Positions 24,804 to 36,515 of a DNA stretch of 64,000 bases are shown here, piece after piece. The notes below the pieces were generated by a model that ran no database searches, was not told where the DNA came from, and was given only the letters and a program-made list of their open reading frames with translations. Numbering within the stretch: position 1 is the stretch's first letter; every line of letters starts with the position of its first letter. The stretch covers positions 20,648,307 to 20,712,306 of the forward strand of contig NC_066845.1 of NCBI RefSeq assembly GCF_001640805.2, given 5' to 3'. Made by a program: the position numbers and the translations under genes. Source of the stretch: Lates calcarifer. Taxonomy: Eukaryota > Chordata > Actinopteri > Centropomidae.

Positions 24804-25093
24804 TCAACACTCACAGATGTAATGATGATTGTGAATAGCTTTCTCCCTGACAGTCTCAGCTGTTCGCCTCTGATTCAAATTAAGTAATGCTTTCAGCAGA
24901 TCATTTAAGCTAGCCTCTCTACCCTCTTTCTCCATCCAAATATTCAGCAATTCATGGATCTTGTCTTCATAAAGAAGGTGCTCTTTGCTTTTGATCACAT
25001 TGTCAGTAATCCCAAGCTGACGGAAGAATCTCTTGTGGTAGTCGACTTCTACTTCTTCAAAATACTCGAAGCATTTCCTCAGAGACTCTTCAC
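24804..25093 (-). CDS. tnfrsf10: tnfrsf10-like exon 10 (death domain, stop)
   Basis: Acceptor TTTGTTTACAG ends at 25094; TGA at 24806-24804. The death domain occupies nearly the whole exon. The protein ends HYICEC, about ten residues past the domain and without the longer tail of human TRAIL-R2. Confidence 0.92.
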
Positions 25094-28000
25094 CTGTAAA
25101 CAAAGATTAAGTCCTTCATTAGCACATACAGTCATCATTATAAGAAATATATTTTTAGGAACCTTTTCAACATTTAAGCAGTTCTGATTTAATCCACTGA
25201 CTGGACTGGATCAGAAAGCTGCAGCAGCAACTTGCTAATGTCTACATTTTTGGATTGTTTTTGTGTGTGCAGGTGAGTTGTCTATGCGTGCTTTGTTTGC
25301 AGACTGCTGCCTCAACTTACCCCCTGAGAAGCCAATTAAGTATTCTGAATTGAACCAAATGTGGCATCATTGACTACTGAGGCTGACTATCCACTAGTGT
25401 TTTTAACAAAGGTGTGTCAGTGTGTCACACTCTGTGCATCTGAGCATCATAAAGAGTGGTGTGACTTTGGAGAGAAGTAATGAAATTAAAAACACATTAC
25501 CATTCAGAGGAACAAGTTTGGGGAATTGCTCATCTTCCTGTATGACAAAAGAAAAAAAAAAGACAGAGAGGCAAGAAAGTGAAACAATGATTAATACTCA
25601 AAGAAGTCTACTGTAACTTGGTGAATACAACTTATCTCTTGTTCAGTTACTAGCCATGTCCAGGAAGATTTCCCGTAATGCAAAGATGTATTTCAGATTT
25701 GAATGGAAAGGAGGAGGGACAAAAATGATATTAAATTCAAGCAACATTCTCGGTTGATGTCAATCTTTAACAGGTGTAACAAGGAACATGTGACTTCTGT
25801 TTCCAACAACATCAACACAACTCTGATCACCACAATTACAGCAGCCGTGTCATTACACAGACCAATAATGAAATGTTTAACAGTGCTAAACACACAAAAT
25901 CAAATGGGTGACTGTTCTTTTTCTAAAGCTGCCCGTCACTCGTGTGTAACACTGCTCTCCATTACTGAGAACATGACTCCAGTAGGGAGTTTTTGTTCCA
26001 AATTAGAATGGAAAAAATATTTTCTGGAACAAATCATTTTTCAATCAATGTATCTTAAAGGTAATCTGTAGATTCATTGTTGCCACAATGCATATGTGAT
26101 ATTTTAACAAGGCAGCTGCACTAAACACTTTTCATACACACATCATAAGAACCAAAGTGGGGAAACTGGAAGAAGAGATTAGTCAGACCAGTTTAACCAC
26201 ATGCCTGAGTCACGGCGGCACTGCATTATTCAGAGACAAACAAGGAGTAAGCAGCTAAGAAGAAGCAAGGATGGAAGCAAGGATGGAGATGAGCGGTTGC
26301 TCTCACCCTCCTGTTGAGCTGCCTGGGGACCACGGGGCTGGCTTGGGGAGGGGGTGCGGGGAAGGCAGAGGAGGGCAGGCTGGTTAGACTGTGCTGGGAG
26401 TTACTGGCTGAGCTGTTGAGGCTTTCACAGAGCGCTTTATGCTCATCTCCCATTCCGGCTGAGGGTTTGGATCTCACCAGTTGCCAGTTTGAGTGGCTTG
26501 GCCTTCGGGTATCTCCATTCTTCCTTTCCTCAGTGGGACAGATGACAGTAGTGTACTGCGGAGGAGGATGAGGAACATGTTCAAACAAATCATTGTACAA
26601 GCCCTTTATTATTCCCAGATGTTAGGTACAGGATGTTTCATGCATTTTTATTCTTTTAATATGTCCCTTGAATCTAAAAAAAAAACCCCACAAAACTTAA
26701 ATCTTTGCAATCCTACTGCTCTGCACTTGTTTTCATAAATCTTACAGTAATGCCAAAAATATAAATATAAAATAAAAAGTGACTCACCTGTCCAGCCTTC
26801 ACCCCATCAGGCAGATTTCTCTGAGAGTCTGAAGAAAGGATGTGAGGAGAGGATTATGTAACTTTAAGGAATTCCCCAAAGTCCAAGTTATTTGACTTGT
26901 GACTCTGGGTAAATCAACTCTGAAAAACAAGGGCAGAAATCTGCTGCTGCACTGCTCTCTATGGGTTTTAACATTATTGCAGCACCTCTGGCCACACCAG
27001 TCAGTGGTGTCAGAGCAGATCATCTCTGAAACCTGGCTGATACTGTATACTGCACATTTGAGCTGGATTGGGTACAGTTTACCTACAGCGCTGTCAACAG
27101 CAGAGACTAGGAAAAACATCTTCACATGGCTTGTCATGGGTGAATCCAAATGAAAAGGTACTGTCCTTGCCAACAACTGACAGCAGTCCAGTTTCAAATT
27201 TGGTCTGAATGATAAAGACATAAACCCTTACAGACAGTGGTTTATTTGTTATTTACATTTTATCCTACTACACTTTGTTCCAACATCGTCAGCAAGTATT
27301 AGCTCATCATCTGCTATGAGGTCACCAGCTAAAACAATTATCATAATGCATGCCAGTTGCAATCCTGTTAAACTGGATTTCAGTGGCCACAACGATCTGG
27401 AAATATGCAACATGTTGACAAGCAGGCATGGAGTGAGTCTTTGACACACATACTGTGACATCAGTGCTCATCACTTTTCATCTTCAACCATTCAGAGATG
27501 GATTTTTCTTTGACACTCCCTACAAATTAAATAATAACAGTTTGTTCATTGTTGTGTTTTAGTAGTGTATTGTGTTAGCCCTGTAGGTTAATCCATGATG
27601 TCAAATGCTAATGAGAAGCCAGAGCCTGGCAACCTGCCTCACTGGACAGCAAGAAGTGGATTGAAACTATATGTAAACATTATTCAACCAAATTCTGCCA
27701 ACTTTATGTCTCTGGAAGCAACAGCTACATTGACCGTACCAAGTAATTTACAACAATATCTCATGAGGGCATCTATTACTGGAGTAAAGAAAACTAAGTC
27801 ACAGATTAAGACCTGTATAGATGACAGAACACTGAGCTCTGGTTGAACATCTGGTTAAAGTGCTTGAGCTCTGCTTTAATGCTCCTTTACAAGTGCCCAG
27901 TTATTAAATGTGAACTTCTAGAGCTGAAACAACTGGTCGACAAAGCAATTAGCTCATCAACACTAGAGTCAGGGAATCTCAGTTGTGAAGATTTGTTACT

Positions 28001-30019
28001 TCGTCTTATTTGATATTCAACTGAAGATTTATAGGTGCTGGACGATGGTTTGGTGTAAAACAAACTATCTGATGACATCATCTTGGGACTTTAGCTGGAA
28101 ATTTTCACTTTTTTTTTTTTTTTTTTTTTAAACATAGTGTAAACTACATGATTAATCAAGAAAAGAACCAACAGAAAAGTAGCTAGAGAAAATAATCTTT
28201 AGTTGCAGGTCTACAACTTATTAAAACACAAGTTATGGCTCATGGGCAGAATGTTTAGGTTTGTTTCTGTATTGAAAATATAAACGGTACCCAAACTCTC
28301 TCTGTCTGTATTGGCTTATCCCTTACAGGGTCGAGGGGCTAGAGCCTACCCCGGCTGAAACAGCGCAATAGACACAGTAAACCACCAACTGGTCGCCAGT
28401 TCATCACAGGGATCATATATAACCAATGCATCAAACTGAAACAGTGATACCTAATGTCTTAGGTGTGGCCAGTCTGAGGTTTTATACTCAAAGAGAACAG
28501 TACAGTTTCCTGTCTTATGCAATTCAGTTTTGTTTTACTTAGAAATTCTGTCCTGAGGTTTCTTTGTGATACCAAGTGAACAGTGCTTATTAATGGGTGT
28601 ATCAGTACCCAGAAAGGTGTACAGATATATCTCAGCATCTTTAGATTCTACACTTAAGAATATCATAACAGTTATAGATAAGGTTTAATCATAATGACAC
28701 TGTATTTCCCTCAGTAAAGGAATGCAAGTTCCTTGAGCAGGTCAAACAACTCCATGGTGCACCAATATGGGTTGTTAGATATAATATGTTGTGTCATGCT
28801 GCAGTTTTTTCTTGAATTAAATTCTTTGTCAGGTCATCTACCTCCTGAGTGCACCTGTTGATGTTGTCATTGTTCAATCTTAAATCTTACTCTAATCTAA
28901 TCTTAAAATTATTATTTCCCACGTTTTTAAAACCTAAAAAAAATAAATTATTGTTATAAATAACCACAAGAAAGAACAGTTTCTGCTCATGCTTTTCATC
29001 TATTTACAAAACTTAGATATTGAGATTTTAAATGTTTTTGAATGTTTTAAAAACAGCTTACACTGATCAGTTTGGTCTGCAGTAATGCATCCACACGTAC
29101 CTGGTGCTCTGCATCTCTTCTTCCTCAAGAAAAGTATTATCATCATTACAGTGATGACACCAGCAAAAACCAGTGGCACAATCACTGCTGCGTTTCCTGA
29201 TAGGAAAAAAAGCACAGTATTATGGTAATAATACAATCATGACTTGGATCAATTTATAGTCTGAGCCGTGTTGCTATACATTCATATGCATATACATCAA
29301 TCGGATGTTGAAGCATAGAACATATTTTTGGTGTACCAAAAAGCCAGGCTTGTCTCCAGTGATGTCTGTGGTCTTTCTAATGTTTTGAGGAGTTTTTCAG
29401 GTGGCACTACCTTCCACTGAGTACTGTACCTGAGGAAAAGACAGATTTGGGCTGGATTTTCTTGCACTCCGTGTTGGTGGTAGAGGTGCAGTTCCTCACT
29501 ATCACTTCATCTTTTTCACACCTAGTTTGGAGGCAAGTAAACACAATGAAGGCAAGACGGAATGAAAATGAGTGAGGCTGTCTTCGAAACAGTCTCCATC
29601 TGAGAAATCAAACTATGGATGAATCAAGCATTTGGTTTGCATAGACTCACCTTGAACACTTCTTGCACACTTCACATGCTTGGTCAGGAGCACAAAATCG
29701 CCCTGATTTGCACTGACATTTGGTATCTTGAGTGTGAATACACAGCCTTACAATTTCCTGATCTGAGAGAGCAAGAAAAAGACCTTGTTAAGTCTGAGTT
29801 TATGCTCAGACCACTTTGAAAAGGTTGAATATTGATTTTTCTTCTACAGTCACTCCAATCGATAGTGCAAAGCTGTCAAGCAGAATTACCTGAGCGACAC
29901 CGTGTGCACATGAAACACTGATTCAGTCCATTGGCGTGCTCAGTGTATGTCCCATAGTCACATTCCACACATTCCCCCTTCTCTCCTGCGCTGGTGCAGT
30001 GTGATTTCACATGTGTACC

Positions 30020-30052
<33 letters not shown>

Positions 30053-33000
30053 ACCAAAAACATCTCTTTATACACCTACTTAATTGAACTTTCAACATTC
30101 AACTGAACCTGTCACTTTAGCTAAATAATAACCAATCATGCCCCGCTCAACCTGCTTCATAGCTCCTCTGATGGATTTCTGATTCGAGCTGAAGACAGAA
30201 CTTCAGTCTCTCTGGACTAAATCAAATGTTGCTCCATGTGGCTTACCAGCTGGACAGTTTAAACAGCAGATGTTGCCGTGCAGGTACTCCAGGCTGGCAC
30301 TGCAAGAGACATCCCGCCGTGTTCTGTTGCCTTTCAAGTCAAGGGCAGACTGTGGAACCGCCCCCGTGGGCAGCAGGAGCAAGATAAATACGAAAAAAAC
30401 CTAAAAGATGACGACACGTTAAAAACAAATAATCTTGTAATTTTCTTAGTTTAATAGACATTATTAAAAAAGCAGACATTTTACAGATCACATGATTAAT
30501 CCATAAATCAAGAAAATAACTAGTAGACTCATCTATAATGGATATTTTGAGTTTCAATCCCACTTTCGGTAATCAAGAAATTTTTTATAATAGCATAAAT
30601 GACATCATCAAATGTGGTTTTCTGTTTTACCATTGTAAACTGAGAAAGACATTTTTCACCATTTTTGACATTTTATCGATCAGTTAATTGAGAAACTAAA
30701 AAGCAGATGAACTGTCAATGAATATAATCTGTCTGCAGTTCAGGCTGAACAATTATTTGAAATATTATAGAATATTACTGACCCGATGTAATATCCAGAT
30801 CACTAAAGATAAAATGTTTTGATAAAAGGTAAAACATGTCACATCATGCCATTATAAATATAAATGAAGCACTGAGGTGTTACAGAGATGCCCTGGCTTA
30901 GAAATAATTTTCTCTATATGTGAGGGAAAATGTTAAACCCCATTAAAATAAAAAAATCTAAATAAATAATAACAACATCATCACCTTATTAATATTTTTT
31001 TACAGTAGAAGTGAAATTCAAAAAGTTCTAGTAAAACTGTCATTTTGCAATTGCAATATCTGCCAAAATAAACACAATCAGATTTTTTATTTCTTTATTT
31101 ATTTTTAATTATTCAGTCCTGTTTGCAGCCCTAACATTTTGTTTTTGTTTCCTTTTGGTGTCTTTATTTTGTTTATTTAATGAAAAGGTGTCATATCACT
31201 TTTTACATTAATATATTATTACCACATTATATGATAATACTACTACTACTACTAACAGTCTATTTAAAGTCATTATTTTACATATATACAGAGCAGGCAT
31301 AAACAGCTCAGTTTTTTTTCTTCCTGTGTGTCAATCATTTGTATATCTGAAGGCCTAACCTTTGTTTGCAGTCTCTGATTCTTTGTAAACACATCAGTTC
31401 CGCTCACAGGAAATGATTTGTTCATAAAGGAATACTTATCTGAAGTTTAAAAAGTAAAAAAAAAAAGAGTCATATTCTCTTTAAGTTTCCTTGATATGAG
31501 TGGTATGATTATGATGATGTAACACTTCAAGACTGTGTCTTACCAATGAAATGCACTTATCAGACCACAAGCAAATAAACAAGGTTAGAGCTGAACAGGT
31601 AGGTATGATTTCACAAGGGGATTTCCTTTAGACATGCTTAAACTTCAGAGCAGCCTGGTGAAGGCAGTAAAAAAAAAGTCAGCTAAAGCTGGTTGAAGAA
31701 TATAATCTTTAACTTCACACCAGGGGAAAAAAAAAGAAAAAAAAAAAACACAGACTAAAAATCACCTGAACTCACAGCATGCCCAAATACAGCCAATACC
31801 TGTTCAGGTGGAAAGAAAAACCAAATAAGGCGATTGCATGGACTAGTTTGCTGTCGACACCCAGTATTTCCCAACATTATCTACACTGCCCTACTTAATA
31901 AAAGATCACATGCGGCCGCATCTCGCTAGCAGTGTGTACACACACTACTTTGCTGTGCATGTGACAATACGATCATTTTACCTCACCTGCATTCACTATT
32001 TAATAAAATGGCAATTGACGACAGAAAACAAAAGTTCTATACAACTAAGTTTGTTAGAGTGCCTCTGGCATGAAGGTTTATAATAAGCAAACAAACCTCC
32101 ATTCAAAAACAACTGAATGAAAACTGTTTTTGACGACGCAGAAAACATAAGACACTGCAACTAAGATATACAAGCACCCTCTGAATCTTTAAGAGCCACA
32201 CTTCAAATCGGCAGTCGACAAAACAGCACTTAATTTGAATTCATTCATTTTAGCTCGCCCATCGCACACACAGGAGGGAGAACTGCATGATAAGCAGGAA
32301 ATTCAGATGGAAAAGCCGAATTTTAGCACTAAATAGATCCGTTTGGTGGATCACTACCGCGCCGAATTATGCAGATAGTGACAACTATTAACAAAGCACA
32401 TTTTGCTCCTGAATTTAGGAAATGTATCTGTACACATTTCAGAGAGCTCTTTAAAATTGAATTGACGTACTGTTAGCCCGACATTGGACAACACACCAGG
32501 AAGACACACGGTTCAGCATGGTAAATGGTTGTTTCATTAACTGTTTATTGTGAATTTACCCTAAGCACTTAACAACAGTAACGTACGAGTAGCTCACTGC
32601 TGCTCGAGTTGAAAGAAGTGACATGAGTTGTTACTTTTTTCAAGACTACGAGGAATTTCGCACCTGGGTTCAGACACCGTGACGCGACTCTGACAAATAA
32701 ACGTGACATACTAAGGGGAGCCAAACTACTGGGAGAACCCCATACCCAATGTCCCTATGGCAAACGTACTCACTAAATGTTCTGAGTGTCGACAAAAAAG
32801 TGGCCATACATGCCACTTCACTCTCCAGCCAATACAACAGAAAATAGCCACCTTTGAGAAAACCAAATAGATGAAAGTTCAGATGCACTCTGTGATTATG
32901 ACTCATTATAACTGTGAATTTTTCACATTTATCAGGAAATGATATCCTCATATATAAGCGACACAAAAGTCTTTTAGTATCTCACTTACTTCTTGACAGT

Positions 33001-33096
33001 GTCAGTAGCTGGGACCAGAGCAAGAAAACAACGTTTTGTGCTGTGCTTTTTAAAAAATAACTTAAAAATGGCACTCACCAAAAAGAAGCTGGTCAT
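24804..33096 (-). CDS. tnfrsf10: TRAIL-receptor-type death receptor, TNFR superfamily 10-like (complete, 405 aa)
   Basis: Type I cell-surface receptor that binds a TNF-family ligand and recruits FADD/caspase-8 through a death domain to trigger apoptosis. Ten coding exons: 33079-33096, 30247-30400, 29890-30018, 29651-29762, 29430-29521, 29101-29196, 26788-26828, 26307-26555, 25501-25537, 24804-25093; sum 1218 nt, all phases consistent. Order: signal peptide (1 to about 22), NRT glycosylation site at 31, dibasic RTRR at 32-35, cysteine-rich domains (about 39-165), TM (about 172-192) followed by RKKRCR, a Ser/Pro-rich linker (215-297), and a death domain (about 313-395) with LRKCFEYFEE, RFFRQLGITDNVI, LLNIWMEKEGREASLNDLLK. 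The last segment closely resembles human TRAIL-R1/R2. The fish gene may be called hdr or tnfrsf10a/b; exact orthology is not resolved. Confidence 0.9.
25501..25537 (-). CDS. tnfrsf10: tnfrsf10-like exon 9 (37 bases)
   Basis: Acceptor TTGTCATACAG ends at 25538; donor GTAATG starts at 25500. Encodes EDEQFPKLVPLN, an acidic linker into the death domain. Phase 0 in, phase 1 out. Confidence 0.75.
25538..26306. other. tnfrsf10-like intron 8
   Basis: 0.77 kb, no repeat or exon recognised. Confidence 0.6.
26307..26555 (-). CDS. tnfrsf10: tnfrsf10-like exon 8 (Ser/Pro-rich cytosolic linker)
   Basis: Acceptor CCTCCGCAG ends at 26556; donor GTGAGA starts at 26306. 83 codons of low-complexity linker (SLNSSASNSQHSLTSLPSSA, then Pro/Ala-rich). 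No fold recognised, but it is GC-rich compared with the flanking introns and keeps frame. Confidence 0.75.
26788..26828 (-). CDS. tnfrsf10: tnfrsf10-like exon 7 (41 bases, juxtamembrane)
   Basis: Acceptor CTTTCTTCAG ends at 26829; donor GTGAGT starts at 26787. Encodes DSQRNLPDGVKAGQ. A nearer acceptor-like CTCTCAG (to 26821) would give a stop, so 26828 is the start. Confidence 0.75.
27920..28215. repeat. MITE-like repeat (copy 2)
   Basis: Starts AGAGCTGAAACAACTGGTCG and ends near TTTAGTTGCAGGTCTAC. Same family as 3965-4290, with a poly-T tract (about 28111-28130) inside. Confidence 0.5.
28310..28415 (-). mobile_element. SINE 3' fragment, reversed
   Basis: CTTATCCCTTACAGGGTCG, GAGCCTACCCCGGCTGA and ACTGGTCGCCAGTTCATCAC are the reverse complement of the 3' body of the SINE at 8001-8338. 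Confidence 0.6.
29101..29196 (-). CDS. tnfrsf10: tnfrsf10-like exon 6 (transmembrane)
   Basis: Acceptor TTCCTATCAG ends at 29197; donor GTACGT starts at 29100. Encodes AVIVPLVFAGVITVMMIILF and the stop-transfer RKKRCRAP. Confidence 0.9.
29430..29521 (-). CDS. tnfrsf10: tnfrsf10-like exon 5 (last cysteine module, stalk)
   Basis: Acceptor CCAAACTAG ends at 29522; donor GTACAG starts at 29429. Encodes CEKDEVIVRNCTSTTNTEC and a short stalk; NCT is a glycosylation site. Confidence 0.88.
29651..29762 (-). CDS. tnfrsf10: tnfrsf10-like exon 4 (cysteine-rich domain)
   Basis: Acceptor GCTCTCTCAG ends at 29763; donor GTGAGT starts at 29650. Encodes CIHTQDTKCQCKSGRFC...CEVCKKCSR, close to the TRAIL-R wording. 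Confidence 0.9.
29890..30018 (-). CDS. tnfrsf10: tnfrsf10-like exon 3 (cysteine-rich domain)
   Basis: Donor GTAATT starts at 29889. The acceptor is TTAG at 30019, preceded by a (TG)n microsatellite instead of a usual pyrimidine tract. Encodes HC...CVECDYGTYTEHANGLNQCFMCTRC, a classic TNFR module. Confidence 0.9.
30022..30050. repeat. (CA)n microsatellite abutting a splice acceptor
   Basis: About 14 CA units on the plus strand, i.e. (TG)n on the sense strand, ending three bases before the exon 3 acceptor AG. Confidence 0.95.
30247..30400 (-). CDS. tnfrsf10: tnfrsf10-like exon 2 (signal core, first cysteines)
   Basis: Acceptor CATCTTTTAG ends at 30401; donor GTAAGC starts at 30246. Encodes VFFVFILLLLPTGAVPQ, then the first cysteines (CSASL...GNICCLNCPA). 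Confidence 0.87.
30401..33078. other. tnfrsf10-like intron 1
   Basis: 2.7 kb. Holds a MITE-like repeat (30420-30760), A-rich runs near 31455 and 31725-31750, and a CpG-rich 12-bp palindrome ATGCGGCCGCAT at 31910-31921. No exon recognised. Confidence 0.6.
30420..30760. repeat. MITE-like repeat (copy 3, reversed)
   Basis: GACATTTTATCGATCAGTTA, ATTGAGAAACTAAAAAGCAG and TCTGCAGTTCAGGCTG are the reverse-strand ends of the 3965-4290 family. Confidence 0.5.
33079..33096 (-). CDS. tnfrsf10: tnfrsf10-like exon 1 coding part (MTSFFL)
   Basis: Six codons from the ATG at 33096 to donor GTGAGT at 33078, upstream half of the signal peptide. No ATG was seen in the roughly 60 bases before it. It joins in phase 0 to a Val/Phe/Leu-rich exon 2, which makes a good signal sequence. 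Confidence 0.8.
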
Positions 33097-33099
33097 GCT

Positions 33100-33265
33100 T
33101 TAGCTGTAACGGCAATATCCTCAGAGTTAAACGGACTCATCCCAAAAGTAATTTACAGGAAACTCTTTAACAGGCGTCGCGTGAGCGCTCGTCTCAAAGT
33201 TTGGCGCAGGTGTGACGACTTCAAATTAATGACCCACCGGTTCATGGGCGGGGCGGGGTCACTGC
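33100..33265 (-). promoter_or_regulatory. Probable tnfrsf10-like 5' UTR and promoter
   Basis: Just upstream of the ATG lie CpG-containing sequence and a tandem GC box (GGGCGGGGCGGGGTC at about 33246-33260) in an otherwise AT-rich area. No TATA box recognised. Confidence 0.5.
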
Positions 33266-34319
33266 TCGAGCCACTCATCCCACAGCCAACTCAAAGTGAA
33301 AAACACACACCACTATTCAGTCAGCGTTTTAAGAGAAAGTACCAGTACAACAAATATATATCTTAAGAAGTTATAGTCTTACATTCAGAGTCCTACAGAA
33401 TGAACGAAGTGCACAGGTTTGTAGAATGTAGAAAAATAGGCCCCTGTGCGTGGTTAATTATTAAATGTTACATGATTAGGTAGCTTAGTCGAGTCACTTT
33501 ATTTCTAGAGCACGACCAATGTGGAGAATCACAATCAAATAGAAACACAAAATGTATCACCGTGGTTCCTAACCTGAGGACTGATGAAATGAAAGATAAA
33601 TGCAGAGAAATAGAGGTATAATAGCATATATCACTCTGACATTTGACTTGTCATGAAGTACAGTAACATACAATGGAAACACTCAAACAAAATACAAGTA
33701 CCTCAGTAATGAAATAAGTGAGTAATTGTGGTAATCGTGTACTTTCTACTTCTGCCTTTGTAATAAAAAATAAACACAGTAAGGATCCAAAGTTTTTGTC
33801 TTAACTATATCCTAGTTCCTAGGTGGCAAAAAACAGGTTTATCAAAATGTCTCTATTATTTAAATTCCAGATAAACACACTAATGCTGTAAATCAAGTAA
33901 GAGTTAAGACTGACTCATATGAGGAAACACAACCACACACTGTTGCGGAGCAGTGAAGTCATACATACACTGAGACATGACGTGAATCTTGACTTGAATG
34001 GTAATTTAGTCACATTACTGGAGGTGTTCTAATCCTTTTGTTAAACCTTGTATTACTCTCAGTTTTCATTTGTAACCACTCCTTTCCACCTGCAAATATT
34101 GACTATCTCTGGTGGACTTCTCTAAAATGAACTTTTGTAAGATAACTGCCATTTTCCCCTTTTTCTTTTTTTTCCTTTTTTTTGAGAGTATGGGTTTGGT
34201 CTGAAACTGCTGCTGATGTGCATAGTGTTTCACACATTCTGCATTCTACATATTGTACAATATGTCACATTGGTAAGTCGGCCTACGTTCATCTCATTAT
34301 TTTATTTATATTGGCAGAC

Positions 34320-34400
34320 ACTGATAGCTCCCAGAGGATGAATCCTAATGACTTTGGCGACACTCTGACTTTTCCTCTTTCACCTCCATGAGGTTAACAT
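34320..34400. repeat. Dispersed teleost repeat, copy 3 (fragment)
   Basis: GCTCCCAGAGGATGAATCCT followed by AATGACTTTGGCGACACTCT matches the middle part of the 8447-8700 family. Confidence 0.55.
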
Positions 34401-34639
34401 TTGAAGTTTTGAGTTTTGTGATTTTATCAAAATCTCTAAATTTATATCAAAATCTCATCTTTGCCCCTTAAAATGATATAGCAGTAATATATGAACAACA
34501 ATTTAGTATAAACTAGAAATTTACTAAGTGCAACAGTGAGTAAGGCCCTGGTTTCAGATTTGTCAGCTGTATGTGGCCTTTAGGTTAAATAATTTCTCCT
34601 ATGTGTGTAGGGTCAAAGACATGAAAGTCAGGTGAACAC

Positions 34640-34740
34640 AAATCTCACAGCTGTAAATATTAGAGTGAGGATTGTCTGTCTATAGTTAGCCCTGTGATAG
34701 ACTGACCAGTGATACTGGGATAGCCTATTACCACCTTGCA
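34640..34740 (+). mobile_element. SINE fragment
   Basis: GTGAGGATTGTCTGTCTATA and GTTAGCCCTGTGATAGACTG are the 3' body wording of the SINE at 8001-8338, strongly decayed. Confidence 0.5.
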
Positions 34741-36426
34741 CAAGATTCTTAATTGAACATCTCTTCAGAGATGTTGCTGATACGACACATTCAAGTAATA
34801 TTTTCTGCTTAAACCTGTCACTGGAAACAGCTCCATCTTTCCATCATCGAACAAAATCTTGCCTGGGCTAATTTAATGCAAAACATGTAAATAAACACCT
34901 TGTCTGCTGTTACAAACACATGGTATGTCAGTATATATAAAAGTACAAGAGCTTTCAAGCTGAATAAAGACATCATCACAACTGCGGCTGTAGTGCAAAA
35001 TAGCAGTTTGCTGTTAGGCCCTGCAGGATAATGGGGAAAGCAAAGTGTTGTTGCACAAAGCCTCTCATCACAAACTGCATGAGGTCAGCCATCATCACAA
35101 TTTTTGGCAAACCTCATTCTCCTGTGTATAGTAGTTTAACATTATCTAATGAGCAGTTGTCTGCAGCTTGCAGATATGCAGCCAAGCAGGAAGTGGTGGA
35201 TTCATCTGTACATCCTTGGCTGGGATGTGTGGAATATGTGTTGATGCAGACGAGACAACACACAGTGATATTTTAATAAAAACTTGATCCTCAGTTTCAG
35301 TCTGCTGATTGTGGTGCTAAGCTAAGTTGGAGCTGGCAATTGGAGTGAAAACCAAAGACCCGATGGGGCTGTATTCTAAACTAAAAGCTTACACTCATGG
35401 TTTGGTGACTTCTGGTTTCATGGTTTCATGGGCTGCTACATTGGCAGAAAGAGAAACAAAGACTGCAAGCTACTGTGCATCACGGCTCATCAAAATCTTA
35501 TTCTAAATGTTACACTGCATTTCTGTTCTTACCTATTTCATTCCTCCAGTCATTCTGCGTCTACTGCATGTGGAAGAATTTCTGCACCGTTTACCCCTGC
35601 ACTCTGCCGGAACTTATGTTTTTGATGATAAGGTGAGGGAGGAGGCCAAAACCTCTGAGGCACTGTCTCCGAGATAAGACATGAATTTTGTATTGAGATG
35701 GACCTTGCTGCTTTCTGCTCATCTGCTGCACCAAGGTCAAGATCTATTCTAATGATATGGAAAATCAAATTTCTTTTCTTACAGGGTCATCTGTACCAAG
35801 AGGAAGGTTATGCTGTGTGGGGTTAAAGGGATCTTTTTGACACACAGTGCAAGGTGAAGGGTAGTAGTAGTGAAGGGTAATCCCACATCAACTCAGTTTA
35901 TGCTCCTTTAGATGAATTGTCCAAACTTTATGAAAAGGGAATGAGAACCTGTAACACAAGTGAAAAGGGCCTTAAACAAACAAACAAAAGTACATTAGGA
36001 AGCCAAAAACAGTCTTGTTTGGTGCAAAGACAGACAGGAGATGGGCTGAAAGAGAAGTTATGACTTGTGCTCTTGAGTCATATAGAGTGCTTTGTCAGTT
36101 TCAAACTACTGTATACACAGTTACACTGAACATAGCTTTTTAAGGCGACATGAAACATTAGTGTGCATTATAGTGTGCAGCATCAAACTGGTAGAGGCTG
36201 CATCTTTAAAGAGGATAAGAGGAAAGAAAGCTAAAATGGCTGAAATCATCAACTAAGAAACAATAATAACACAGCTTTAGAGAAAATGAAAAGATATAGA
36301 AGCTGTAACTTTACACACCAGCCCATTGACCAGTTCTGCTGTGCTTGCTGAATTCTGACAGATTTTTGAGCGCCGTGTACCACATAAAATCGGTTCAAGG
36401 TCAGTGAACACAACCAGAATTAATAC

Positions 36427-36515
36427 ATAAGGCGCACTGGATTATAAGGTGCACTGTTGATTTTTGAGAAAATTAAATGATTTTAAGCGCGCCTTATAGC
36501 CCGAAAAATACGGTA
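36427..36515. mobile_element. MITE end with ATAAGGCGC / CCGAAAAATACGGTA
   Basis: ATAAGGCGCACTGGATTATA at the left and GCGCCTTATAGCCCGAAAAA to TACGGTA at the right are the known ends of a fish DNA-transposon MITE. The GGCGC/GCGCC pair forms an inverted repeat. Confidence 0.65.

Larger units (their letters stand above)
26829..29100. other. tnfrsf10-like intron 6
   Basis: 2.3 kb. Holds a MITE-like repeat (27920-28215) and a reversed SINE 3' fragment (28310-28415). No missing exon was needed for frame. Confidence 0.6.

Noticed and set aside
25703..26071. 122-codon plus-strand ORF
   Set aside because: Lies in an intron of the death receptor on the opposite strand, with no recognisable domain or splice support.
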